Shown here: piece after piece, positions 35,201-47,400 of the stretch
Layout of the letters: every line of letters starts with the position of its first letter
Numbering within the stretch: the first letter of the stretch is position 1
Assembly: GCA_020631735.1 (NCBI GenBank)
Contig: CM036223.1
Span: forward strand, 4,998,191-5,062,190
DNA length: 64,000 bases
From: Saccharum officinarum
Lineage: Eukaryota > Streptophyta > Magnoliopsida > Poales > Poaceae
Direction of reading: 5' to 3'
Notes under the pieces: model-generated
Databases searched by the model: none
Told to the model about the DNA's origin: nothing
Seen by the model: only the letters and a program-made list of their open reading frames with translations
Translations under genes and position numbers: made by a program

Positions 35201-36060
35201 CGTGGAACTAGAGCACAAGTAACGGATGCGTCATTGCAGAGATCTTATTTATGGGAAAATATAAGGAAGATAAGATTGACACGTAACATGAGGGCTCAAA
35301 CTGACCCATGGTTTTCAAGTTACCTCCTTAGAATTGGGAATGGAAATGAAGAAAGCATCGAAAATGATTATGTTCGCTTGCCAGAAGATATTGTGATTGG
35401 TTATACAGATGACAATGAAGATTCCATAAACACACTCATTCAGCATGGTTTCCCATCACTTGAGGAGAATGCGAGATCTGCGGAGTATATGAGCACACGT
35501 GCCATCCTTTCCACAAAAAATGAGCAGGTTGATCAACTAAACACAAAGATGATTGCCATGTTCCAGGTGAGGAGAAGGTTTATCATAGCTTTGACTCTGT
35601 TGATGATGATTCAAGAAACAACTACCCAATTGAGGTTCTGAATTCCATCACTCCAAATGGTCTCCCTCCACATGTGCTAATAGTAAAAATCAACTGCCCT
35701 GTCATCCTACTCCGTAATCTTGATCCTAATAATGGCTTGTGCAATGGAACAAGACTAATGGTTAGAGCATTCCAAGACAATGCAATTGACGCAGAAATCA
35801 TTGGTGGCCAACATCAAGGAAAGAGGGTGCTCATAACTAGGATCCCTATGTCTCCATCAGATGATATTTCGCTCCCTTTCAAGTTAAAGAGGAAACAATT
35901 CTCAATTCGGTTGAGTTTTGCAATGACCATCAATAAAGCGCAAGGGCAAAACCATCCCAAATGTTGGGATCTATCTTCTAGAACATGTGTTCTCACATGG
36001 ACAACTCTACGTTGCATTGTCGAGGGGTGTGTCAAGATCAACAACAAGAGTTTTAGCTAA
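32270..36060 (+). pseudogene. Helitron Rep-helicase (RepHel), broken
   Basis: Order: N-terminal fragments (SRKFVTAREYYCFLMQVRKG near 32660; FGKPDYFITMTCNPHWQEI near 33090); the Rep HUH motif as GLPHEHILLIM (33307 on); the twin-Tyr motif KYLFKYVYKG (33714-33743), all consistent with a rolling-circle endonuclease. Then FREFPEHYRW-type text, an 82-bp intron-like gap at 34562-34650, and a Pif1-like helicase: Walker A GPGGTGKT (34820-34843), Walker B ITWDEA (35053 on), GGDFRQVLPV, LRNLDPNNGLCNGTRL, SFAMTINKAQGQ. HUH, Tyr, Walker A and Walker B residues are retained, but stops at 33547, 33597 and 34892 and frame changes near 33240, 35565 and 36000 prevent a full protein. Confidence 0.88.
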
Positions 36061-36534
36061 ACCAAATCGGGAATTGGATTCCACAGGAAACACCACCAAG
36101 AATATTGTTTATAAAGACGTCCTAAATTGTTGATTAACGTTGGGTATACTTACTCAAAAATTTTATTTTTTGTCCTTCATCTTTTTCTTTTATTTAATTT
36201 AATTTCATTTCATTTGTACTGTTGACAGGTGTGAAGCCTTCTTAGCATTCCCTCAGACATACGAGCAGATACATGGAAAGATGGCATCTTCAGTTTATAT
36301 ATCACAAAAAGAATGTCCTCTCATTGTTCTCATGTGTTGTAATGCAAAGTCAAATCGTATCTTCTTTTAATATGTGCGGTGAAATTCCAATTACTTTGGC
36401 ATGGCTTAATGCCCTGAGTTCTGAAAGCTCCATCACAATTAAGTTTAGCAAAGCTTTCTGATGGTTGACTCCGTTTCGGTCTTGTCAGACGAAGAACAGG
36501 ATCTGATCTGAATTTTTCAAACACTAAACATTCT

Positions 36535-36762
36535 TCACGTTCTGATCATTTGTGCTACCTGTGTGCTACTTCTCGGCCTCTTCCCTTCACACACGGCACA
36601 TCGCTCGCTCCACCGGAGATACATCAGAATGACTACCAGGCGTTGAGTTGCATCTTTAAGTTTGATCACCTCCTCTACTGCTTGAGGTGAAGTTGTCGCA
36701 GCTAGGAGGATCCTGACCTGCTCAAGCTGGAGCTCATTCCATATCTGACGCAATGAACACAC
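36535..36762 (-). pseudogene. Possible captured gene fragment in the Helitron
   Basis: A 75-codon antisense frame (MCSLRQIWNELQLEQVRILL and EEVIKLKDATQRLVVILMYL) with helical, protein-like composition lies between the helicase and the Helitron 3' end. That is the usual place for captured host fragments. The family is not recognised. Confidence 0.3.
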
Positions 36763-36892
36763 AAATATCTAATCTCATTCCCCGTCGTCTCAAATACACC
36801 CGCAGAGCCAAGCTATTATGTCCGAGTTAAATACACAAGGCGACGTTGTCACGTATCTACAGAAGAAGAACAAGATGCGTGAACTCCATTCA

Positions 36893-36915
36893 GGTGATGT
36901 CATGATGACATCACC
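36893..36915. repeat. Perfect 23-nt odd palindrome
   Basis: GGTGATGTCAT, G, ATGACATCACC: an 11-bp inverted repeat with a one-base centre, able to form a hairpin only with an opened loop. It contains TGACATCA-like bZIP-site words. It lies inside the Helitron 3' region; role unknown. Confidence 0.7.
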
Positions 36916-37414
36916 ATGACATATTTTCCTATATCAAAATAAATGATAAAATACATACCGTATACGTTTTCATGTCTAAAAATAAATGGGAAAATACATA
37001 ACAAATATATGAGGGCGCAATGGTAGCGCCTGTGCTAACGCAACGGCTTCGTTTCAACAAATATATTTTGTAGGCTATATAGCAAATTAATAAGTTAACT
37101 TATTATCTGTCATTCACAGAGGTCACATTCACTGGGGACGGAATTCATAGTGGACATTTTGAAGAGCAATGCAAATGAATGTACAGATAATATCCCTGGA
37201 GAACTCCAAAATCTACTCCAACAAATAAATTAGCGGTAATATACGAGACATGACTTTATTATGCCTTGTTATGCATTAGCATTTTCCAGATATACACGGT
37301 TATATACAATTGAGTGTGACTTAAACTATCGAAAAATATCGTTGTTTCGTTCTTTTTAAGTGCACCCCTGAAATGAAGCCGTGGCATGCCACGGGCATTA
37401 TACTAGTTCCTCAT

Positions 37415-38665
<1,251 letters not shown>

Positions 38666-39355
38666 CTTTTTTTTGGTCCGTCTTCCTCTAACTAACTCCG
38701 TAAATGTGAAAACTATTTTTGTTGGTCTCTCTAAAAACTCTTCTTTATATTAAATGTGTCTATTTTTTTGGTTCGTCCTCCGTCATTCATTCACTTAGTT
38801 TGAAGCTGCATGCAGAAACCAAGTTGATATCCCATTGCACCACTCTAACAGAGTCCGTTCAAGTTTTTTGTAGCGTTAAGTCAATCTTTTCTCTTTCTTA
38901 AATCGACAGCAAGTACACACGATAGTCTACTATTTAAGTTAAGTTAAATCTTTTGTAAGTTCTCCATATGGGACTAATCCTTTGTGCACTATCTTTATTA
39001 TGGGCCTCACAATTTATTAATGTAAGGTTGAACAAGCCCAATTAAATCGTCCTACTCGCATCTAGGTTCCAATTTTATTTTATTCTCCCATTCCAATTCT
39101 ATTTACCGATTCCGCCACTCGACTCCATTGTCCGTTTTTTTGGTGTGTTTCAGTTCAAGTTGCTACTACATTCCGTTGTTTTTTTCTGCAGTTTTTTTTT
39201 GTTTCTTTTTTTTTTGGTTTTCAAGTACCGTTCATTTTTATATAAATAAATAACAAACAAATCATAAATGCTAAATTTTGGCAAAGAAATAAAGTTTTCA
39301 TACTACTAAGTTGTTGATGGAGTTTTCATAGGAACTAACTTATTATCCAATCCAA

Positions 39356-39479
39356 TCTATACTAATACCAAAGGGACAAAAAATGTCCCTACCTAAAATT
39401 TTGCCACGTCTCTTGCATTCGGCTTTTCGGATCAGTGATCTCGGCTTTTGTTTTTTACCTAGACTCAGCTCATCTGTTT
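39356..39479 (+). mobile_element. Third Helitron 5'-end-like motif, running into the gap
   Basis: TCTATACTAATACCAAAGGG followed by ACAAAAAATG fits a plant Helitron 5' end. The rest is cut by the scaffold gap at 39480. Confidence 0.5.
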
Positions 39480-39579
39480 NNNNNNNNNNNNNNNNNNNNN
39501 NNNNNNNNNNNNNNNNNNNNNNNNNNNNNNNNNNNNNNNNNNNNNNNNNNNNNNNNNNNNNNNNNNNNNNNNNNNNNNN
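39480..39579. other. Assembly gap, 100 N, hiding most of an LTR
   Basis: Exactly 100 N. By alignment with the 3' LTR (47997-52012), base 39580 corresponds to 50262, so about 2265 bp of the 5' LTR plus the element's left border are missing here. Confidence 0.95.
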
Positions 39580-41325
39580 TATTCAAACTGCTCATTCCAT
39601 GTGCTCATCTGCATCTCATGTCATCAAAGCACTCCACCGCAATTCGATGCATTCTTCGCATGTTTCCTTATGCACTTGCATCATACAGGATCGCAGGAGG
39701 AGTTGCAGGTAGCAGTACCGGAGGAGCAGGCTTGGACGGATCAGCAGGAACCCCAGGCACAGGAGGTGCCCGAGGAGGAAGAGTCAGGCGAGGAACTGCC
39801 AAGAGTGCGTCGATCACCACCCTAGTTCGTTCGAAAAAGGCAAGCCCCGGAGCATTTTAAGTCTCCTAAATTTATAAAAAGTTATTCTTATTACATGAGT
39901 TATAGTTATATATTGTTGCACTAAGTTATAGGAGTTGAGTGAAAACGTTGTTGCATTATTACCTTGGCCACCGGATTATCTTTTACCCTGTTAGGTCAGG
40001 ATCGAGTAAATTGCTTAGCCATGCTTAGACCGGTAGAAGTCGGGTGATTTCCTGTCACCTGCGAGTTATAGGTGGATACCGGTTATGGTTAGCTGTAATT
40101 GTGATCATGAAAAGTAACCAAGTGTTGATGGATAAACGGAGACCGGGCGGAGTCTTATAGGGTTTTGGACTATAGTGATTCCGTCTGTGTCAGTTAAGGA
40201 CCGATCGTTGCTCGTCCCTCTTGTCATGTTGAACGCATGCCTCACATTTAGCTGGCCGAATAAAGTACCTTTCGACCGCGAAGCTAGTGACACTTTTTGA
40301 GCCGGGATAAACTCGGGTTGGCAGACTGGTGTGAAGGGGGTAACGGGGACGCGAAGAGTGAGCCCAAGGTGCGTCCTGGCAGTCGGGCGGTCCCTGGGTA
40401 GTGCGATCCATGATTGTTATCCCGCGGCTTCTCGGAAAGTGTCATTGGTGATCTACGCGACCCTGACGGGGAAGCATGGTTTGTGTGAGGAATAAATCTC
40501 CAGCTGGATAGGAATTCGATTCGAATCGCCGTCGCTCCCGGTTAGTGAGCACTTGACTCGAGCTATGGCATCGTAGTTTTAATGATGGAAAACGGATGGT
40601 TATGTGGATAATGTTGGAAAGGCTAAACCTGAGATGGTAATCTTTGATGTTAATGGTTAATCAAGTGTTTGTTTTAGTCATAGGTGCTCATTTAGCATGA
40701 ATAGGTTGTCCTAAAAATGATGCTAAAGATACTTATCCTTAGTCATTCATAATAACTTGTGCTTTTCGCAAAGGAGTCAAGCCAATCCACTATGTAAAGC
40801 CTTGCATGCTCCTTGGTGTCATGTTATTTCTGGTTTATGACGGGTAAGTCTAGCTGAGTACATTCTCGTACTCAGGGCGTTGTTCCCATTGTTGTTGCAG
40901 ATGGTCAGATGTACTACGGGTACTGCTCCAACTGTCTGTATCCGGCGATGGGTGACAACTAGGACCTTGGGCAAGGGTCTTTCTGTTTGTCTTATCTACT
41001 GCTTTTGTGGACCATGACTATCGACTGGCACTGTAACTGAACTAAGTGTGTGTGCGTAAAATTATTTGCTTCCGCTACTTTATGTTGAACTATGTTGTAA
41101 AACTTTTATTTCCGAACTCCGATGTATCCTACCTTTATGATCAGATTTATGTATCGTGTGAATTGTGGCTGCTAAATCAGTACGATCTTGGTTGTATGTT
41201 AGTGGTTTTGAAATCCTTCGTGATTTCACGGAATCTCGGGTTATACGGGCTTAAGTTTGTTAAATTAACCGCCTCGGTGGAAGATTTTCTTACTTAATTT
41301 CGTATAATTACGTTGATCCGTTACA
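39580..41325 (+). repeat. 5' LTR, 3' part only
   Basis: Matches 50262-52012 almost base for base and ends GATCCGTTACA. It has an extra A in GCCAAGAGTGCG (about 39800) relative to GCCAGAGTGCG in the 3' LTR, which breaks the LTR mini-ORF in this copy. Confidence 0.93.
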
Positions 41326-41327
41326 GC

Positions 41328-41339
41328 TGGCATCGGAGC
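41328..41339 (+). promoter_or_regulatory. Primer-binding site, initiator tRNA-Met type
   Basis: TGGCATCGGAGC, two bases after the LTR end, is one variant of the common plant PBS TGGTATCAGAGC (two differences). Confidence 0.8.
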
Positions 41340-42114
41340 ATGGTTTAGCATGCTACTGTTCACATGAGTATTTAAAAAAAAAACTGTGTTTTCAAATAAG
41401 CTTTTGAACTTAAAAGTGTGCCAGTGGTCATATCCTTTATGCCCGATAAGGACTCTAGGTGGCTTAATTAAGTACTAACTTGGGGGTTTGCATCATATTT
41501 TAAATTTCGTCGCTCATACGGCGTGCTATGGTATGAGTGCCATTCACTTGAGTGGTAATGTATGGATCCTTTTACCTCTACGCCTTGGTAAGTGAGAGTT
41601 GTGAGTGCATGGTCGGATACACTGCCGATCTAGGGGAGTGCTTATGTGATACCGAAATACTTACGTGCCCTGCGCATGTTCGTATGAGGGTATCCAAATT
41701 GTGGGGAATTCCGTCATGCAGTGACGATGCCGTCAATAGGACGACGATTCGGGTAGTTGTTACCGTTATACTCGTATCTGGGGATGCGTGTAGAGCGAGT
41801 AACTTACTTTACTGCTTTCTGCATGTTTTCATACTGTGAGGTTTGGGCTGAAGTGATTTCTTTTCTGCAGGTACATAACAACGCTTTCGAGTAGTACGTG
41901 TTAGTTACGTTACAAGAGATCGTTGTATGCCACCGTTTATTCCGTTAGTAGTCATTAGTTTTCTAAGTTTGTGAGGACGTACTGAACGTGCATGCATCAT
42001 GTGTGCATTTCATTCATGGCACTGTTCCTCCCCTTATAAGTTGATTATCTCATTTCGATAAAAATGCCAACTTAAAAATCTGTTCTCACCACGGTAATAA
42101 AATTTTTGCTACAG
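41340..42114 (+). other. Long untranslated leader of the chromovirus
   Basis: About 775 bp between PBS and the extra ORF with no supported ORF. It contains TTTTCTGCAG/GTAC (41860-41875) and ends in a T-rich stretch plus GCTACAG directly before ATG, resembling a 3' splice site. Confidence 0.5.
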
Positions 42115-43166
42115 ATGGCACGTACCAAGCAGACCGCTCGCAAGTCCACCGGCAGAGCTCCCCGTCATCAGCTTGCTCCGCGCACTCGCCAGCGTCACAC
42201 TTTTCTTGGAGAGTTTGGGATGCCTACACTCTTGTGGAGAGTGCTCAGCTATGTAGGCTATCATGATGGGATGGAGCCCCGCTACTTTTGGTCAAATGAG
42301 CGGTTGGGTGAAGGACTTTTGGTGACTGTGGAAGCAGTAGTTCGTCCCGAGGTGATGGTTCTGAGTGGACCGGTTGGCGTTTTGAGTCAACTGGCAGGAC
42401 CCCTGAAGAAGCCGCTGAGAGGGCAGCCTTTGGGATCCTGAGAGATATCATGGATCGCTTTCCTCAGGAGTTGGCAGCAACTATAGTGGGAGTCTTTCCG
42501 AGGGGCAACCCCTCCACTGACTCGTGGCAGCAAGCAAGGGGCAGATCTCTGGAGATTAGCGCAGCAGAGGCACAGAACAGTGACAACCCCGCTATGAGTG
42601 CCATGTTCGCAGTGATGAGGGCCTTCGATGGAGTGGAAGGTAGTCTGAGACGTGTTTCTAGTGCTCTTGGTCAGGCTCGCGATGACCGCCGTCAGCTTCA
42701 GAGAGATCACGACGCCGAGATTGAGAGGCTCACTGCTGAGATGGCTCAGTTGACTCGTCAGAGAGATCAGGCCACTCAGAGGACTGTGATTTTTGAGGGA
42801 GATGTACGTGCCCTGAGAGAGCAGCTTGGGCAACTGACCACCGCCCACAGGAATGCTGAGAGCATGTTGGCTCATGTGCTCCATCAGAGGAATGAAGCCT
42901 GGTCCGCAGAGAATGTGTTGAGAGCTAGACAGTTTGAGCTCGAGCAGCGGCTGGCTGATGCCGAAGAGTACAACGATAACTTGCATGAAGAGGTCCATCG
43001 GCTGAACAATCAGCTTAACCCTTATGACCTTCCTGGCGCAGCAGAGATGGATTTGGATGCAGACGAAGATCCTGAAGAGCCCGTGGCGCCAGCTGAGGAG
43101 CACGACGACGCTGCAGTTGGCGACAACGCCAACGTCTCGGACCTAGATAGCGATCACGATGAGTAG
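42115..43166 (+). pseudogene. Extra ORF with histone H3-tail-like N-terminus and coiled coil
   Basis: The ATG at 42115 is followed by ARTKQTARKSTG, identical to residues 1-12 of histone H3, then RAPRHQLAPRTRQ, which tracks H3 13-26 with one residue missing and changes at K14, K18, T22 and K23. It continues with YHDGMEPRYFWSNERLGEG and LLVTVEAVVRP; a one-base shift near 42345-42352 then moves the frame to RGDGSEWTGWRFESTGRTPE. From 42450 the frame is open to 43166: FPQELAATIVGVFPRG, a long coiled coil (RRVSSALGQARDDRRQLQRD through LEQRLADAEEYNDNL) and an acidic C-terminus rich in Asp/Glu. With the shift ignored it spans about 350 residues. No histone fold is present. Likely role by inference: chromatin interaction. 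Confidence 0.8.
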
Positions 43167-43533
43167 GCTAGTAGTTGTTGCACTAGCTACTAGGTTCCGT
43201 TTGCATGATCTTTTGCTTGTTGGCACTTTGGACATGTAATAATGAGTAGAAAGACTAAAGCTTGATGTAAGGTTGGAAAGCTTGGATGTGTTTGTGGCGG
43301 TATCCGAACGTCAAAAGTCCAGTGTATGTATGCTGGCAACTTGGTTGTAATGGACGCGATGTGTGTGCTTTAAGTAATATAATTAGTGATGTTGTGTTAA
43401 TTGGAATGACTTATTGTGCCCCTGTTTTATTGTATGAATTTATTCTCTCCAGTGAATTCAGTTCGGCATGATTTTTCATTCGGTCGCAATTCCTACAACA
43501 TCACCTAATAATTATTGTTGCTGAAACATGCAG

Positions 43534-44469
43534 ATGCCGAACACTCGTCGTACCGTGTATGGTACCGCTGAGGCTGGTGGCAGTGCAGCTGCTAATGATG
43601 ATCGGGATCCACCACCGCCTCCTCCACCTTACACTGCGGAACAGTTTTTCGCCCAATTCCTGGGAAGCCAACGAAACATGGAGAGCATGCAACAGAATAT
43701 GGAAGCGGCGCTGCGCAGTATCGCAGATAATACCCGTCGGGGGATAAACCCGGGAGGTCACGAAGCAAATCCGTACAGCAGTTTCAAGGACTTCATGGAT
43801 ACTCGTCCACCGATCTTCAAGGAAGCCGCAGAACCTTTAGATGCAGAAGAGTGGATTAATACGATGGAAGATAAGTTTCGTGTCTTAAGAATGACTGAAG
43901 TGTTGAAGACTGAGTACGCAGCTCATCAGCTTCAAGGTTCGGCAGGTATGTGGTGGAAGCATCACCGCACCACTTTTCCTCCCCACGCCCATATCTCTTG
44001 GAGGGAGTTCACTGAAGCCTTCCGTGGAACATACATTCCACCTGGTCTGACCGAGATGAAGCTTGGGGAATTCCTGGCATTAAATCAAGGCACGAAGACT
44101 GTGACTCAGTATCTGCATGCCTTCAATAACCTGAGCCGTTATGCTCCGGACATGGTGGATACTGATGCCAAGAAGATCGCTAGTTTCAAGAGAGGCCTGA
44201 GTCCCAAGATGATGAAACATGTGGGTACAAACATGAGGACTAGTTTCAATGACTTCGTTAGCGACTGTTTGAAGCAAGAGAAGAACAACCATGTGTATGC
44301 TGCTTCCAAGATCCGTAAGAGGGCTTTCGAGTCGGGTTTGTCTCAGTCCAGGACCCCAGTAGCCAACCGCCCAGCTTATCGATCGCCTGCCCCAGGTGCA
44401 AGGTTTAGGCCACCGCAAAGGAAGAATCAGAATGCTTAGCCACCCCAGAGGAACCAGAAGCCGTTCAAG
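43534..44469 (+). CDS. gag: Chromovirus Gag (in frame with pol, ended by one TAG)
   Basis: [16 protein letters not shown], a Pro run, then the Retrotrans_gag core: [89 protein letters not shown]. The start follows AAACATGCAG, so it may lie at a splice acceptor; an ATG six bases earlier (43528) is in the same frame. TAG at 44437-44439 (context GCT TAG CCA) separates it from pol in the same frame; CAG for Gln is the likely ancestral codon, though read-through cannot be excluded. Confidence 0.9.
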
Positions 44470-47400
44470 ATGGCATTGCCTCAAGCAAAGACAGGACAAG
44501 GCAGTTCATCTGGAACTATGGCTCAGGTGAAGGGACCGTGCTTCAACTGCAACCAACTTGGACACTTTGCAAAGTATTGTCCCTACCCTAAGAAACAGCA
44601 AACGCAGTATCAAGCTCGTGTGCACCACACCACTGTGGATGACATCCCTGAGGGAGAACCGGTGACAGCTGGTATGTTTTCTATCAACAATCATCCTGCA
44701 GTAGTTTTGTTTGATTCCGGATCATCTCATTCCTTTGTAAGTCAAGCTTTTGTTAAGAGGCATGAGCAAAATATAGTTGAATTGGAATGTGCATATAAAA
44801 TCAGTTCAGCTGGGGCTGATCTGTTGACTAATCAGATTGTTCAGGGAGTAACCCAAAACATAGCAAACCGGCAATATAAGCTTAACCTGATAGTCATGCC
44901 AGGGTTAGTTTTGGATGTGATCATGGGTGTGAACTGGATGAATCAAATGGGAGTTGTAATTGATGTTGGAGGAAGGAGTATCTCTCTTAAGGAACCCAGT
45001 GGGGAAGGCACCTTTCGGGTGGTCCTACCTCGGAGGGTAGACCTAGCTAGCACATCTTGTGCGATACAAACTACTCTGCTAGTCCAGATTCCAGTGGTCT
45101 GTGAGTTTCCAGATGTGTTTCCAGAGGAGTTACCTGGACTTCCGCCAGACCGAGAGGTTGAGTTTGCCATTGAGTTAATTCCAGGAACAGCACCGATTTC
45201 AAGAAGGCCTTATCGGATGCCTCCCAATGAGTTAGCAGAATTGAAAAAGCAACTTCAGGATTTGCTAAGGAAAGGGTTGATTCGTCCCAGCTCGTCTGAA
45301 TGGGGATGCCCCGCTCTGTTTGTGAAAAAGAAGAAGGATAACTCCTTACGCATGTGCGTGGATTATCGGCCACTGAATGCAGTGACAATTAAAAACAAGT
45401 ATCCTCTTCCTCGGATTGATATCTTGTTTGACCAATTGTCCAAAGCCAAAGTGTTCTCTAAAATAGATCTGAGATCAGGGTACCACCAGATAAAAATTAG
45501 GCCGCAAGATGTGCCTAAGACTGCGTTCTCTACCAGATATGGTTTGTACGAGTATCTTGTCATGTCCTTCGGATTGACAAATGCTCCTGCATACTTTATG
45601 TACCTGATGAATTCGGTTTTCATGCCCGAGTTGGACAAGTTTGTGATAGTGTTCATTGATGACATACTAATATACTCAGAAAATGAAGAAGAACATGCGG
45701 AACACCTCAGGATAGTCTTGACTAGACTCAGAGAACATCGACTGTATGCTAAGTTCAGCAAGTGTGAGTTCTGGCTTAGGACAGTTCCTTTTCTCGGCCA
45801 CGTGTTGTCTGAAAATGGCATTTCTGTCGACCCCAGTAAGGTACAAGAGGTTATGAACTGGAAGTCACCAATTTCAGTTAACGAAGTTCGCAGTTTCCTT
45901 GGTTTAGCCGGTTACTACCGTCGCTTCATACCAGATTTCTCGAAGATTGCCAAACCAATGACAAGCCTATTACAGAAGGATCATAAGTTTGTATGGACAG
46001 AGGAGTGCGAAGCAGCCTTCTGTACCTTGCGGAAGTTGTTGACCACTGCTCCTGTTTTGGCCCAACCAGATATAGACAAGCCGTTTGATGTTTTCTGTGA
46101 CGCATCCAAGAATGGGTTAGGATGTGTGCTAATGCAAAATGGAAAAATCATTGCTTACGCCTCACGGCAATTGAGGAAGCATGAAGTTAACTATCCTACA
46201 CATGATTTAGAGCTTGCGGCAGTGGTGCATGCTCTAAAGATTTGGAGGCACTACCTGTTGGGTAATGTGTGTAATATCTTCACAGATCATAAGAGTCTCA
46301 AATACATCTTTACCCAATCTGAGTTGAACATGCGACAGAGGAGATGGTTAGAGTTGATAAAGGACTATAATCTGAACGTGCACTATCACCCTGGAAAGGC
46401 TAATGTAGTAGCAGATGCACTGAGCAGAAAATCCCATGCTATTGATGTGCAACCGTTGTTTGAAGAAGGGTTCAATTTGTTACATCCTGCTATGTTGCAT
46501 AATATTCAGGTCAGTTGTACTCTGGAAAGCCAGATCATTGATGGTCAGAAAACAGATAAGGGAATCTTTCATATCAAAGAAAGGATGAAGAGAGAACCCA
46601 CCAAACACTTTCGATTGGATGACCAAGGAGTGTTATGGTTCAAGGATCGCCTGGTAGTACATAAGGATAGAGAGCTTAAGAACAAGTTGATGGATGAGGC
46701 CCATCATTCTAAGTTATCTATTCACCCCGAAAGTAGTAAAATGTACCAAGATTTGCGACCCTGTTATTGGTGGACTAAGATGAAAAAGGAAATTGCAACA
46801 TACGTTGCTCGTTGCGACATGTGTTGTAGAGTTAAAGCTCTTCACATGAGACCTGCAGGACTTCTGCAACCTTTGTCGGTACCCGATTGGAAGTGGGATG
46901 ATATAAGTATGGACTTTATCACTGGTCTCCCCACCACACAAAAGGGCCATGATTCTATTTGGGTAATAGTAGATCGTCTCACCAAGACAGCTCACTTTCT
47001 GCACGTTAAGACGACATTCCGACCATCTCAATATGCAGAGAAGTACATTGCCGAGATTGTCCGATTGCACGGGATACCAAAAACGATTGTGTCCGATCGT
47101 GGTTCGCAGTTTACCTCTCACTTTTGGGAACATCTGCATCAAGGTTTGGGTACTAGTTTGATTCGTAGCACGGCTTACCACCCACAGACTGATGGACAAA
47201 CAGAAAGAGTTAATGCGGTACTAGAAGATATGCTTAGAGCTTGTGTACTATCATCCAGAGGCTCATGGGAATCCTGGTTACCGTTGGCAGAATTCGCTTA
47301 CAACAACAGTTACCAAGAGAGTATCAAGATGGCACCTTTTGAAGCTTTGTATGGCAGGAAGTGCAGGACACCGTTAAATTGGGTAGAGCCTGGAGAAAGA

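Larger units (their letters stand above)
32260..37406 (+). mobile_element. Degenerate autonomous-type Helitron
   Basis: Encodes a broken Rep/helicase (32.3-36.06 kb) and ends with a perfect 16-nt palindrome CCGTGGCATGCCACGG (37379-37394), then GCATTATA and CTAG (37403-37406), with T next outside. The 5' end is not identified; coding text begins about 110 bp right of the gypsy LTR border at 32153, so the 5' part may have been lost to that insertion. Between the helicase and the 3' end lie a possible antisense gene fragment (36535-36762) and AT-rich DNA. Confidence 0.85.

Noticed and set aside
36893..36915. The 23-nt palindrome as a Helitron 3' hairpin
   Set aside because: No CTRR follows within about 12 bases; the true hairpin with CTAG is at 37379-37406.
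40105..40411. Antisense ORFs in the LTR (also 50788-51238 and + strand 55128-55469)
   Set aside because: The same text recurs in all LTR copies because the DNA is conserved, but it carries indels between copies; more likely non-coding constraint than protein.
42115..42441. A genuine histone H3 gene
   Set aside because: Only the N-terminal tail matches. The histone fold (the core helices of H3) is absent, and the frame sits between a chromovirus LTR and gag.
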